From Aquiflexum gelatinilyticum (GTDB taxonomy: Bacteria > Bacteroidota > Bacteroidia > Cytophagales > Cyclobacteriaceae): a stretch of DNA of 64,000 bases. Of this stretch, positions 1 through 7,379 are shown piece after piece. Position 1 is the stretch's first letter; each line of letters starts with the position of its first letter. The translations under genes were made by a program, and so were the position numbers. The notes under the pieces were generated by a model. The model had not been told where the DNA came from and did not search any database. It saw only the letters and a program-made list of their open reading frames with translations. The stretch covers positions 33,703-97,702 of the forward strand of contig NZ_JANSUY010000022.1 in assembly GCF_024741135.1 (NCBI RefSeq), in the 5' to 3' direction.

Positions 1-330
1 TGCAGCAAGGTGGATGGTATTCGGCAGTTGTTGTCCACCTTCTTCATAGCTAAAAGTGGCATTGATCCAACCGTCCTGCCCAAACTGCCGGACAATCTTT
101 TTCATGCCTTCATGCACTTTGATTTTCCCTCCGATAAGCTGAGGTTCATTCCTGTCCATGTCAGTCAACAACGGAAAAAGTGAAGTCACTGCAATCTGAT
201 CTGCTGCCTCCAAAACCATTTGGAAAGTTTCTTGACTGTGGTCTTCGAAATATTTGAAACAGGTCAGTTCAAGTACCTTTTGGTTTTCGAAAAGCTGGAA
301 TTGAAGGTCACGTTTGGAGTAGAAGGGCAT
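1..330 (-). CDS. acyl-CoA dehydrogenase, N-terminal part (cut by window edge)
   Basis: An open frame of 110 codons runs without a stop from an ATG at 328-330 to the left edge, so the C-terminal part lies outside the window. It starts MPFYSKRDLQ and contains VLEAADQIAV, then LLTDMDRNEPQ at about residues 54-64, then GWINATFSYEEGGQQLP at about residues 87-103. These match the N-terminal helical domain of acyl-CoA dehydrogenases of the phenylacyl/long-chain type common in Bacteroidota, FAD enzymes that make the trans-2-enoyl-CoA in fatty acid beta-oxidation. The catalytic base and FAD loops are not visible in this fragment. The assignment rests on recalled motif similarity. The downstream part would decide chain-length class. 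A start at 220 on the opposite strand is only an overlapping frame. Confidence 0.72.
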   Translation of the reverse strand, partial: MPFYSKRDLQFQLFENQKVLELTCFKYFEDHSQETFQMVLEAADQIAVTSLFPLLTDMDRNEPQLIGGKIKVHEGMKKIVRQFGQDGWINATFSYEEGGQQLPNTIHLAA

Positions 331-796
331 GGTTGTTTGGGTTGTAATGGTTGTAATTGTTATAGTGGTTTAAAATGTTTTCGGGTTGTCATTGTTGTCT
401 GCTTCGCGTTGTCAAGTTATCTGGTTGTAGTGGTTGTATTTGCTTTCTGGTTTTCATTGTTATCGAGTTGTAATTGTTGTCGGCTTCCCCGTCATTCTGA
501 ACCGCAGCCTGCAAAGGTGAAGAATCTTTCTTTCCTGAGACACTTCTCCTCCGCGGCGGAGAGGTGTGACGATCCAGTTTGTCAGGTTTTCAAGTTTTTG
601 AAAATCCCTTTACATCTCGACATCAGCTTTAGAGAGGGACTTAACAAAAGCTTGTGGACAACAGCTTTAGCGGACAACCTGACAATCCTAATTCCTCCCA
701 ACAATTACAACACGCATGTTACAACAATTACAACTATTTTTTCCAACCCGAAAACAGCTTTAGCGGCCAACCATGACAACGCGAAGCATAGAACAA
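331..796. repeat. repeat-rich spacer with inverted GTTGTAATTGTT units
   Basis: No convincing gene lies here. GTTGTAATTGTT occurs at 350-361 and 467-478; its reverse complement occurs at 700-711, 723-734 and 792-803. GTTTTCGGGTTG at 377-388 is mirrored at 744-755, and GCTTCGCGTTGTCA at 401-414 is mirrored at 774-787. AGCTTTAG recurs near 626, 663 and 756. A GTCATTCTGAACC unit at 491-503 precedes a GC-rich palindrome near 551-560. The two halves can pair into a long imperfect hairpin. The 196-codon plus-strand frame across it is low-complexity and overlaps the dehydrogenase start. Confidence 0.8.
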
Positions 797-1351
797 TTAC
801 AACTTTTTAATCACCCTACATGGATTTCCTGCGGCGATGACATCATCGGGGATATCTTTAGTGACTACAGATCCTGCGCCTATGATTGACCTCGATCCGA
901 TGCTGACTCCCGGACAAATTATAGTAGAACCTCCGATCCAAACATCATCTCCGATTGTGATGGGTTTTCCAAATTCTGCAAGACTTCCCCTTTCTTTGAA
1001 ATCCATAGGATGGGTAGCAGCATAGAATTGGACATTCGGGGCGATCAGCACCCTGCTCCCAAGGGTAACCGGCGTCACATCAAGCACCACACAGTTGAAG
1101 TTGAAAAACACGTCATCTCCTGCCGTGATATTATAGCCGTAGTCACAAAAGAAAGGCGGTTCAATCCAAAAATTCTTGCCTTTCTTCCCGATAAGTTTGG
1201 CAAGAATACTTTCCCGCAATTCCGTTTCGTCAGGATTCGAATCATTGAGTTGCTTGGTCAGTTGCCTTGCATGTAGTCTTTCTGCAACCAATTCCGGATC
1301 TGAAGCAAAATACAATTGGCCGGCAAGCATTTTTTCTTTTTCGGATTTCAT
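797..1351 (-). CDS. sugar O-acetyltransferase (maltose acetyltransferase/NodL-like)
   Basis: The 184-residue protein has an N-terminal helical maltose-acetyltransferase segment (EKEKMLAGQLYFASDPEL) followed by left-handed parallel beta-helix hexapeptide repeats, for example GDDVWIGGSTIICPGVSIG. His114 in AATHPMD is the expected catalytic base. Length is normal for the Maa/LacA/NodL family, which moves acetyl from acetyl-CoA to a sugar hydroxyl in the cytoplasm. The acceptor sugar cannot be read from sequence. The last codons and stop (TTG TAA) lie inside a GTTGTAATTGTT repeat unit, so the spacer repeats begin within the gene end. No partner gene shares its orientation closely. Confidence 0.88.
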   Translation of the reverse strand: MKSEKEKMLAGQLYFASDPELVAERLHARQLTKQLNDSNPDETELRESILAKLIGKKGKNFWIEPPFFCDYGYNITAGDDVFFNFNCVVLDVTPVTLGSRVLIAPNVQFYAATHPMDFKERGSLAEFGKPITIGDDVWIGGSTIICPGVSIGSRSIIGAGSVVTKDIPDDVIAAGNPCRVIKKL

Positions 1352-1385
1352 AAATTAGACTTGAGATTTGAGACAAGAGAAATGA

Positions 1386-1458
1386 GATGAAATAGAGTGG
1401 AAATAGATTGAAATATGGTAGAAATAAATTGAAATACGGCGGAAATAGAGTAGAAAAG
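1386..1458. repeat. 11-bp periodic GAAATA repeat
   Basis: About six to seven imperfect units of 11 bases follow one another in the spacer upstream of the acetyltransferase, each centred on GAAATA. The stretch GAAATAAATTGAAATA is shared exactly with the reverse complement of the copy at 52317-52384; a short third copy is at 62249-62270. Bases between the invariant GAAATA cores vary. Confidence 0.75.
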
Positions 1459-1588
1459 GATATTTATTGATATTTGATATTAGTGGATATTGAATACGAG
1501 TAGGATTTCGAATTGTGCGCTTATATCATAAATTAATATTTCGCTGAAAGCGTATTTCGCCAAGCCTATATCCCCCATAAATCCGTCC

Positions 1589-2125
1589 CTATAATAATTT
1601 TTTTGCCTGATCGAGATGTCTTTGCTCATGGGCCACGATGATGTCAATTGCCTTTTCTAGGGAATAGACTATCAATTTGTTGGCAGGAGAATGGATGACG
1701 GTCTTTTTTTCAAAAAACGGTACCAATTCAATTATCCATTTTTTGAGTTCTTCTTGGTGGTTTTGAAACCTTTCCAATACGGTGGCATCGCCCTCTGTCA
1801 CTTTTGGTTCCCAAAGAGGGAACGTCCTGGCTTTTTTCTTTCCACCATCAGAAACTGATTTTAAAATCAAGTTGCCAAAGAGATTAGAAAAATAAGGGAA
1901 TCTTGAAATGAAAGCCCCTTGAAAACTCCCGTTTTTCAATTTTTCAAAAATTGGAAAATAGGTTCGATTAATGGTAATGAGGTGTTCAAAGTTCTCGGCT
2001 ATGCTCCAGGTTTCTGCATTGGGTTTGAGGTGCATTTTCTCTACCGAAAGTGCAATGAATCCTTCAATTGCCTCTTTGGTTATATTATCAATGGAATCAA
2101 TCCAATTCTTAATCTGCGTTGTCAT
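1589..2125 (-). CDS. DinB-like (YfiT/DUF664-type) four-helix protein
   Basis: A 178-residue cytoplasmic protein with three well placed histidines: His48 in SIAENFEHLI, and His166 and His170 in IVAHEQRHLDQA. This is the metal-binding triad of the DinB/YfiT superfamily, four-helix bundles that include thiol-dependent transferases and many proteins of unknown role. It lies one base downstream of the ceramidase-like stop codon, which suggests one transcript. No catalytic substrate is predicted. The family call is firm from the histidine pattern and final helix; the molecular role is open. Confidence 0.8.
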   Translation of the reverse strand: MTTQIKNWIDSIDNITKEAIEGFIALSVEKMHLKPNAETWSIAENFEHLITINRTYFPIFEKLKNGSFQGAFISRFPYFSNLFGNLILKSVSDGGKKKARTFPLWEPKVTEGDATVLERFQNHQEELKKWIIELVPFFEKKTVIHSPANKLIVYSLEKAIDIIVAHEQRHLDQAKKLL

Positions 2126-2126
2126 A

Positions 2127-3398
2127 TCAATTGGGTAGTTGGGTGTAATTTTGCTTAGAAAGCTTGGTAAGTTCTTCCATCAATACATTTCCTGTTTCCT
2201 TTCCTAAAGACATTCTTGTCAAATAGGGGGCATGCGGAAGGTTTGGATTTTCAAAATAGCTTGGTTTGACGATATATCCCAAAGCATCCTGACTTAATCC
2301 AAGGATAAATTTTGGGCCTTCAGGCATAAGTTCTTTGGTTTTCATCCCATAGATCGGAGCGGTTTCTCCAGGATGGCTTGCAAATGTAGCTTCCCCAATG
2401 GAAAACCATACAACTTCGGATTCGATCACATCAGTGACTTTTCTATCGACGATGATTCCTGCTTCAGAAAGTTGCTGCCAAGCTTCATTCATAACAGGAA
2501 AAAACACGGTTTTTCTTTGGAAATTGAGTTTGGATTTGGACAAAGTTTTTGGTTCCAATAGAGAAGCAGTCGCTGATAAAGCCAATTCTTGCCCTCTTTG
2601 CAAGGCTTTTTGATATCCACCCTCTTTGTCGGAAGGCTGTATCCATCCTCCGATCGCACCTTGGAGAAAAAGATGTTCTCCACCCCATTCTTTTTCCATT
2701 TCTTTATAAAACCCTGCGAGGTAATCAGCCGAAACCTCTGAATAAACAGCATCCATATAAGTTGGGTGACAGGCAAAATTGGTAAGGGTGACTATATTTT
2801 TTTGGTTCTTGTCCAGAAACTGTAACACCGTGACGGACCTGTCGATTTCCTCCTGACAGATATTGGCAACCCAATCTTCTCCTGATTCATTTTGGCCATA
2901 CCTGATGGTGCTTTCCTGTAGGTTTTTGGAAGCTTTTTGAATCTGTTCGGCAACTGTCTGTACCAAAAAGTCCATGTATTGCTTGTTTACACCACTTTCT
3001 GAGAAATCTTTTCCCCAAAGCCCGACTATGTCAGGTCCTGAATGGGTATGTGTGGAACTGATGACAATATTTTCAGGAGAAAAAGAAATGTCGAATTCCA
3101 TTTGGGCAGTTCGTTCTCTGATTTTTTGTAAGTCCTGATACAGCAATCCGATGCAATCCAAGGTGACCAATGCCATTGATTTTTCCCCGTCATAAAGCAC
3201 AATGGCCTTGGCATAAAGGCTATCCAAAACGCCGGTAAAGGTTCTATTTTGTTTGTCTCCGGCGATGAATGAACCAATAGGAGGGTTGATGACTGCCTTG
3301 GACACTCCTATCTGAATCTCAGACAAGGTTTTTGTTTTCTTTATGGAACAACCAAAGTTGAGACAAATTAGAATCAGAAAGATGCCTAGGTTTTTCAT
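2127..3398 (-). CDS. neutral/alkaline ceramidase-like lipoprotein
   Basis: The 423-residue protein has a hydrophobic leader ending ICLNFGCS, a likely though atypical lipobox, so it is probably tethered in the envelope. VSKAVINPPIG near residue 33 and SSTHTHSGPDIVGLWG near residue 114 match the N-terminal domain of neutral/alkaline non-lysosomal ceramidases, where the histidines bind zinc. Members cleave the amide bond of ceramides, but the shorter bacterial homologues are mostly untested and lack the long C-terminal domain; this one is well short of the roughly 650 residues of characterised enzymes. The next gene is DinB-like and follows directly. Substrate is uncertain. Confidence 0.78.
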   Translation of the reverse strand: MKNLGIFLILICLNFGCSIKKTKTLSEIQIGVSKAVINPPIGSFIAGDKQNRTFTGVLDSLYAKAIVLYDGEKSMALVTLDCIGLLYQDLQKIRERTAQMEFDISFSPENIVISSTHTHSGPDIVGLWGKDFSESGVNKQYMDFLVQTVAEQIQKASKNLQESTIRYGQNESGEDWVANICQEEIDRSVTVLQFLDKNQKNIVTLTNFACHPTYMDAVYSEVSADYLAGFYKEMEKEWGGEHLFLQGAIGGWIQPSDKEGGYQKALQRGQELALSATASLLEPKTLSKSKLNFQRKTVFFPVMNEAWQQLSEAGIIVDRKVTDVIESEVVWFSIGEATFASHPGETAPIYGMKTKELMPEGPKFILGLSQDALGYIVKPSYFENPNLPHAPYLTRMSLGKETGNVLMEELTKLSKQNYTQLPN

Positions 3399-3649
3399 TT
3401 AAAGGATTATTGAAATTTAAACATCAATTATTGAGTAATTTAGGATGGAATCTTACTTTTTTATCTAACCATATAAAAAAAATTATGACACATCTTTGGA
3501 ATCTGAATAGCCAAGGTTTGAAAACTGAATGTGGTTGGCACATAAAAACATACAGATTAATTTGTTGGTGTTTTAGATAAAATGATTCACCTACTTAAAG
3601 AACTTATCTTGAGATAAAAATTGTTACAATCTGTTTTTAACCCTTTACC

Positions 3650-5401
3650 ATGACTAAAACCAAACCAAAAGAAAATAGGGTCACCATGGCCCATGTGTTC
3701 AAAACCATCATTTGGCCCCGCAAAAACCAACTTTTCCTAGGGCTTTTTCTTATTATAATCAGTAGACTTTCAGGTTTGATTTTGCCTGGCGCAAGCAAAT
3801 ACCTGATTGATGATGTGATCCCTTCCAATGACCTTGATATGCTGAAATGGCTGGTTTTGATTGTCGTCGGAGCAATAACAATTCAGGCAGTTACCTCATA
3901 TGCCCTTACACAAATTCTGAGCGTGGAAGCTCAGCACTTGATTTCCCAACTGAGATCCAAGGTCCAAAGACACATCATCCAATTGCCGATCCGTTTTTTT
4001 GACAATACCAAAACAGGAGAGTTGGTGTCGAGGATCATGACAGATGTTGAAGGGGTACGAAACCTTGTGGGAACAGGGTTTGCACAGATGATCGGTGGGG
4101 TTTTGACCGCTGCGATTTCTTTAGGATTGTTGATTTATATCAGCCCTCTGATGACTTTATATGTCTTGGTTCCGGTGATTATTTTCGGGTTTATTTCACT
4201 GAAAGCCTTCAGTAAAATCAGACCGATTTTCAGAGAACGGGGAAAGATCAACGCTGAAGTCACAGGAAGGTTGACCGAAACCTTGGGAGGAATCCGAGTA
4301 ATCAAAGGTTTCAATGCAGAAGCCCAAGAAATTAGAAGTTTTGAAGCAGGAGTGGAGCGCTTGTTTTTGAATGTGAAGGCAAGTTTAACAGCAACGAGTT
4401 TCGTAACTTCTGCTGCTACTTTTTTGCTGGGTTTGGCCTCTGCAGGTATAATGGGGATAGGAGGTTATATGATCATGGATGGACAGATGACCTTTGGTGA
4501 TTTCTTGGCCTTCACCTTGTATCTCGGTTTTATGATAGCCCCGATTGTGCAGATGAGCAATATTGGCAGTCAGTTTACTGAGGCCTTTGCTGGATTGGAT
4601 AGAACGGAAGAGATCATGAACAGGCCTTTGGAAAGTTCCGGCGGCCAAAGAATCATTGCGATTCCACATATCAAGGGAGATATCAGGTTTGAGGATGTTT
4701 CATTTGCTTACGATGAGGGGAAAGAGGTTTTGAAGAGAATTTCATTCAATGCACCTGCCGGATCTGTAACTGCCTTGGTAGGAACTTCAGGTTCTGGAAA
4801 AACGACCATAGCGGGTTTGGCGGCCTCATTCCTCAATCCCGAATCAGGATTGATTACAGTGGATGGAGTTGATATGCAAAAAATTACCTTGGAAAGTTTC
4901 AGGTCTCAGTTGGGTGTTGTTTTACAGGATGATTTTCTTTTTGAAGGAACCATCAAGGAAAATATTCTTTTCCCAAGACCTGATGCAACAATAGAAAAAT
5001 TAATGCAGGCAGTCAAGGCTGCCCACGTGCACGAGTTTACTGACAGGTTTGAAGATGGTTTGGACACTTTGATAGGAGAGCGGGGAGTCAAACTTTCCGG
5101 CGGACAAAGGCAGAGAATCGCCATAGCAAGGGCGATATTGGCGGATCCAAGGGTATTGATTTTGGATGAAGCCACTTCCAACCTGGATACCGAAAGTGAA
5201 TCATTGATTCAGGCTAGTTTGAAGGAATTGATGCATGGCAGGACGACTTTTGTTATCGCCCACAGGCTAAGCACAATTCGCCAAGCGGATCAGATTTTGG
5301 TCATTGAGCAGGGAAAAATCGTAGAAAGGGGTCAGCACGAGGAGTTGATAGCCAAGCAAGGCAGGTATTATCAATTATATACGTATCAGGCAAGGATATA
5401 A
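3650..5401 (+). CDS. ABC exporter, fused permease and ATPase (MsbA/MdlB-like)
   Basis: At 583 residues this is a full half-transporter: six membrane segments in about residues 25-310, then the nucleotide-binding domain. Walker A GTSGSGKTT is at 378-386, LSGGQRQR near 482, Walker B VLILDEATS near 502 and the H-loop in IAHRLST. All catalytic residues are intact, unlike the second exporter at 26851. It should act as an inner-membrane homodimer exporting lipid or drug-like molecules, with substrate unknown. It is monocistronic: a 250-base spacer precedes it and a terminator follows at 5426-5461. The ATG at 3650 is followed directly by a charged tail and the first membrane segment. Confidence 0.93.
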   Translation: MTKTKPKENRVTMAHVFKTIIWPRKNQLFLGLFLIIISRLSGLILPGASKYLIDDVIPSNDLDMLKWLVLIVVGAITIQAVTSYALTQILSVEAQHLISQLRSKVQRHIIQLPIRFFDNTKTGELVSRIMTDVEGVRNLVGTGFAQMIGGVLTAAISLGLLIYISPLMTLYVLVPVIIFGFISLKAFSKIRPIFRERGKINAEVTGRLTETLGGIRVIKGFNAEAQEIRSFEAGVERLFLNVKASLTATSFVTSAATFLLGLASAGIMGIGGYMIMDGQMTFGDFLAFTLYLGFMIAPIVQMSNIGSQFTEAFAGLDRTEEIMNRPLESSGGQRIIAIPHIKGDIRFEDVSFAYDEGKEVLKRISFNAPAGSVTALVGTSGSGKTTIAGLAASFLNPESGLITVDGVDMQKITLESFRSQLGVVLQDDFLFEGTIKENILFPRPDATIEKLMQAVKAAHVHEFTDRFEDGLDTLIGERGVKLSGGQRQRIAIARAILADPRVLILDEATSNLDTESESLIQASLKELMHGRTTFVIAHRLSTIRQADQILVIEQGKIVERGQHEELIAKQGRYYQLYTYQARI

Positions 5402-5425
5402 GAGATTTGATTGGTTTATATGCCA

Positions 5426-5461
5426 AAGGAAGCTGAATTTCATATTCGGCTTCCTTTTTTA
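5426..5461 (+). terminator. rho-independent terminator after ABC exporter
   Basis: GGAAGCTGAAT and ATTCGGCTTCC form a stem of 11 pairs including one T-G pair, with a five-base loop, followed by a run of six T. It lies 25 bases after the stop codon. Confidence 0.88.
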
Positions 5462-5672
5462 TTTTTTGATTGAAAATTATTTCAATGAAATTATTTAAGC
5501 CTATCGGATTTTATCAAACTTCGATGAATTTCTTTTATTTTAAAACATGGCTACCCCAAAAATAAGCTGAATGTATTGATCAAAATTTATAATTAACCGA
5601 TCAAATAAATCCTTTGAAATGCATCAGGTCAAATGATTGATTCCGAGAGGATAAACAATTACCTTTAAATAT

Positions 5673-6113
5673 ATGAAAAAGCAAATCTTCCTCTACTTCC
5701 TTATTCTTTTCTTGGGTTTAAGAAACGAATCATCAGCCCAATCGGCTGAAGAACAAAATGTATCAAAATCAATTGACAGGTTGGTGGTAGCCATGATAGC
5801 CGCAGATAGAGAGATGCTCAATCCACTTCTTTCTGATGCGCTCCACTATGGACATTCGAGCGGATTGGTTCAGGATAAATCAGGATTTGTAGATGAGGTG
5901 GTCAGCAAATCACCGCTTTCATACATATCTATTGATCGTGAAAAAGAGGTTATCCATTTATCAAAAAAGACAGCCACAGTAAGCCATATATTGACAATAA
6001 AGGGCAAAAACCCTGCAGGAGATCCAGTTAATATCAGGATTGGAAATATGATGGTTTGGGAAAAAGAAAAATCAGGGTGGAAGCTTTTGGCAAGGCAAGC
6101 CTATAAATTATAA
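5673..6113 (+). CDS. secreted NTF2-like (DUF4440/SnoaL-type) protein
   Basis: A 146-residue protein with a signal peptide (MKKQIFLYFLILFLG, cleavage probably after SSA) and one NTF2-like alpha+beta domain. Features are an N-terminal helix SKSIDRLVVAMIAADREML, the HYGHSSGLVQDKSGF segment and a closing strand WKLLARQAYKL. Members of this fold bind small ligands or act as accessory domains, and many DUF4440 proteins in Bacteroidota are exported without a known reaction. TACCTTTA at 5660-5667 resembles a -7 element and would put the transcript start close to the ATG. It ends at a strong terminator shared with the convergent response regulator. Confidence 0.78.
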   Translation: MKKQIFLYFLILFLGLRNESSAQSAEEQNVSKSIDRLVVAMIAADREMLNPLLSDALHYGHSSGLVQDKSGFVDEVVSKSPLSYISIDREKEVIHLSKKTATVSHILTIKGKNPAGDPVNIRIGNMMVWEKEKSGWKLLARQAYKL

Positions 6114-6136
6114 ACAGAAAATAGCCTTCTATTGAA

Positions 6137-6184
6137 AAAAGTCCTTGACTATTTGCCGGATTGGCTTGGTCAAGGACTTTTAAA
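6137..6184. terminator. bidirectional terminator
   Basis: AAAAGTCCTTGAC and GTCAAGGACTTTT pair in a 13-base perfect stem with a loop of about 20 bases, A-rich on the left and T-rich on the right. It sits between convergent genes ending at 6113 and 6231, so it can serve both. Confidence 0.85.
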
Positions 6185-6230
6185 TTGGATTGAGGCTAGA
6201 TTTATAAAAAAATGGCATTGATTTGATTTT

Positions 6231-6647
6231 TTAACCGTATATCAGTTTTTTCATGTGGTCTACTGAGATCGGTTTAATGATGTATTCTTGTATTTCAGGT
6301 ATTTTTGTGATCGGATCAATGTCATCAGGATGGATAGAACTGCTGATCATTACGATTTTAAATTTATTCTTGGTCCTTTTATCAAACTTCATGAATTGTT
6401 GTAAAAAATTCCATCCATTTGTCTTTGGCATGTGCAGGTCCAAAAGCACAAGTTGCTTTTCTCCCCGTTTTCTTGGTTGTGGCTTTTCAATATTTGAACT
6501 GATGTAGTTCATGGCTTGACTGCCATCCGGAAGGGAAATCACTTCTCCATCAAAACCTAAGTGGCTGATAAGTTTTTTGTGAACATGATTTGTGACAACA
6601 TCATCATCGACCAAAATGATTCTGTTCCATTTATTTGTGTAATTCAT
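6231..6647 (-). CDS. single-domain response regulator (CheY/Rcp1-like)
   Basis: From the ATG at 6645-6647 the product has 138 residues and is only a receiver domain. The acidic pocket is LVDDD (residues 12-16), the phosphoacceptor Asp70 lies in LLDLHMP, the conserved serine is in MISSS and Lys125 in YIIKPIS. A longer frame opens from a TTG at 6770, but its extra 41 residues lack receiver character, so the ATG is preferred. With no output domain it should pass phosphate on or bind a partner. Length and PKTNGW match the Rcp1-type regulators that Bacteroidota pair with hybrid kinases. No kinase is adjacent. Confidence 0.88.
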   Translation of the reverse strand: MNYTNKWNRIILVDDDVVTNHVHKKLISHLGFDGEVISLPDGSQAMNYISSNIEKPQPRKRGEKQLVLLDLHMPKTNGWNFLQQFMKFDKRTKNKFKIVMISSSIHPDDIDPITKIPEIQEYIIKPISVDHMKKLIYG

Positions 6648-7332
6648 AGTGGGGTGAACTATATAATTCCGGGTGAGGTATTTGGTATTTATGAATTTGA
6701 TTTTTAAATCTAGTAAATTACTTTTTAAAAAAAGAAATTTTGGTTTGACATTTATATGAAAAAAGTACAATTCATATATAAGTATCTGATTAATAGGTCA
6801 ATAAAATAATGCCATTAAACTCATATTAAGAAATTAATATGCTTTTTATCCCAACAAAAACGCATCTCAACCCTTTTTGAACCAAACGCCCCATTCAATT
6901 ATTCGATTTTTTCAAGAATAATTGAAAATTTTCAAGTAAAAACAAGAATTTTAAAGAAAAACAAAATAAAATAGAAGTACAATTAGCTCTTTTTCAATTT
7001 TGTACTCTACTAAAAACTGATCAAAGTCATACTCAAACAGAAAATTTTCAGTTTTTGGATTAATTCCAAGCGGGTCTTTATGATCTTAAATCTCCTTTAA
7101 AAATACAACCATTTATGGAAAAAGTCATTGGATTTTCATCATATGTGTTTTTTGTAGGTATTTTTCACTTCTTTATTTAGGATATCGAATTCATGCCAAA
7201 ATACTTGGCTATTTAATATTTATCTCAGGATTTGCCTTACGAATCGGATACTTCCATTTCCTGACGGTCAGTTTCAAAAAATCTTCCCCGTCCAAAAAAA
7301 GGAAAAACTGAGGTGTTTTTTTTATAATGGTT
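6648..7332. other. long AT-rich spacer without a convincing gene
   Basis: About 690 bases separate the response regulator from the SLC13 promoter. The sequence is AT-rich with poly-A stretches. A 21-codon frame from the ATG at 7114 encodes one hydrophobic segment but has no other support. No RNA fold or repeat was recognised. Confidence 0.5.
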
Positions 7333-7340
7333 TACCTTTG
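7333..7340 (+). promoter_or_regulatory. Bacteroidota -7 element for the SLC13 gene
   Basis: TACCTTTG fits the TAnnTTTG consensus of the primary sigma factor exactly. No clear TTTG -33 box was found at the usual distance. It lies 40 bases before the ATG at 7380 and overlaps the alternative TTG start at 7338, which argues against that start. Confidence 0.65.
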
Positions 7341-7379
7341 CGCTATTGCAGTTATTCACAAATTGATTTTTACCAAATA

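Noticed and set aside
220..810. 196-codon plus-strand frame
   Set aside because: Low-complexity, rich in Val, Thr and Cys, made of the inverted repeats and overlapping the well supported dehydrogenase start.
6648..6770. 41-residue N-terminal extension of the response regulator from a TTG
   Set aside because: The receiver fold begins at the internal ATG; the extension is AT-rich and unlike receiver proteins.
7114..7179. 21-codon hydrophobic peptide frame
   Set aside because: Could be a small membrane peptide, but no promoter, terminator or conservation can be shown.
6648..7332. search for tRNA or regulatory RNA in the long spacers
   Set aside because: No cloverleaf, riboswitch core or other RNA signature could be recognised by eye in this or the other spacers.
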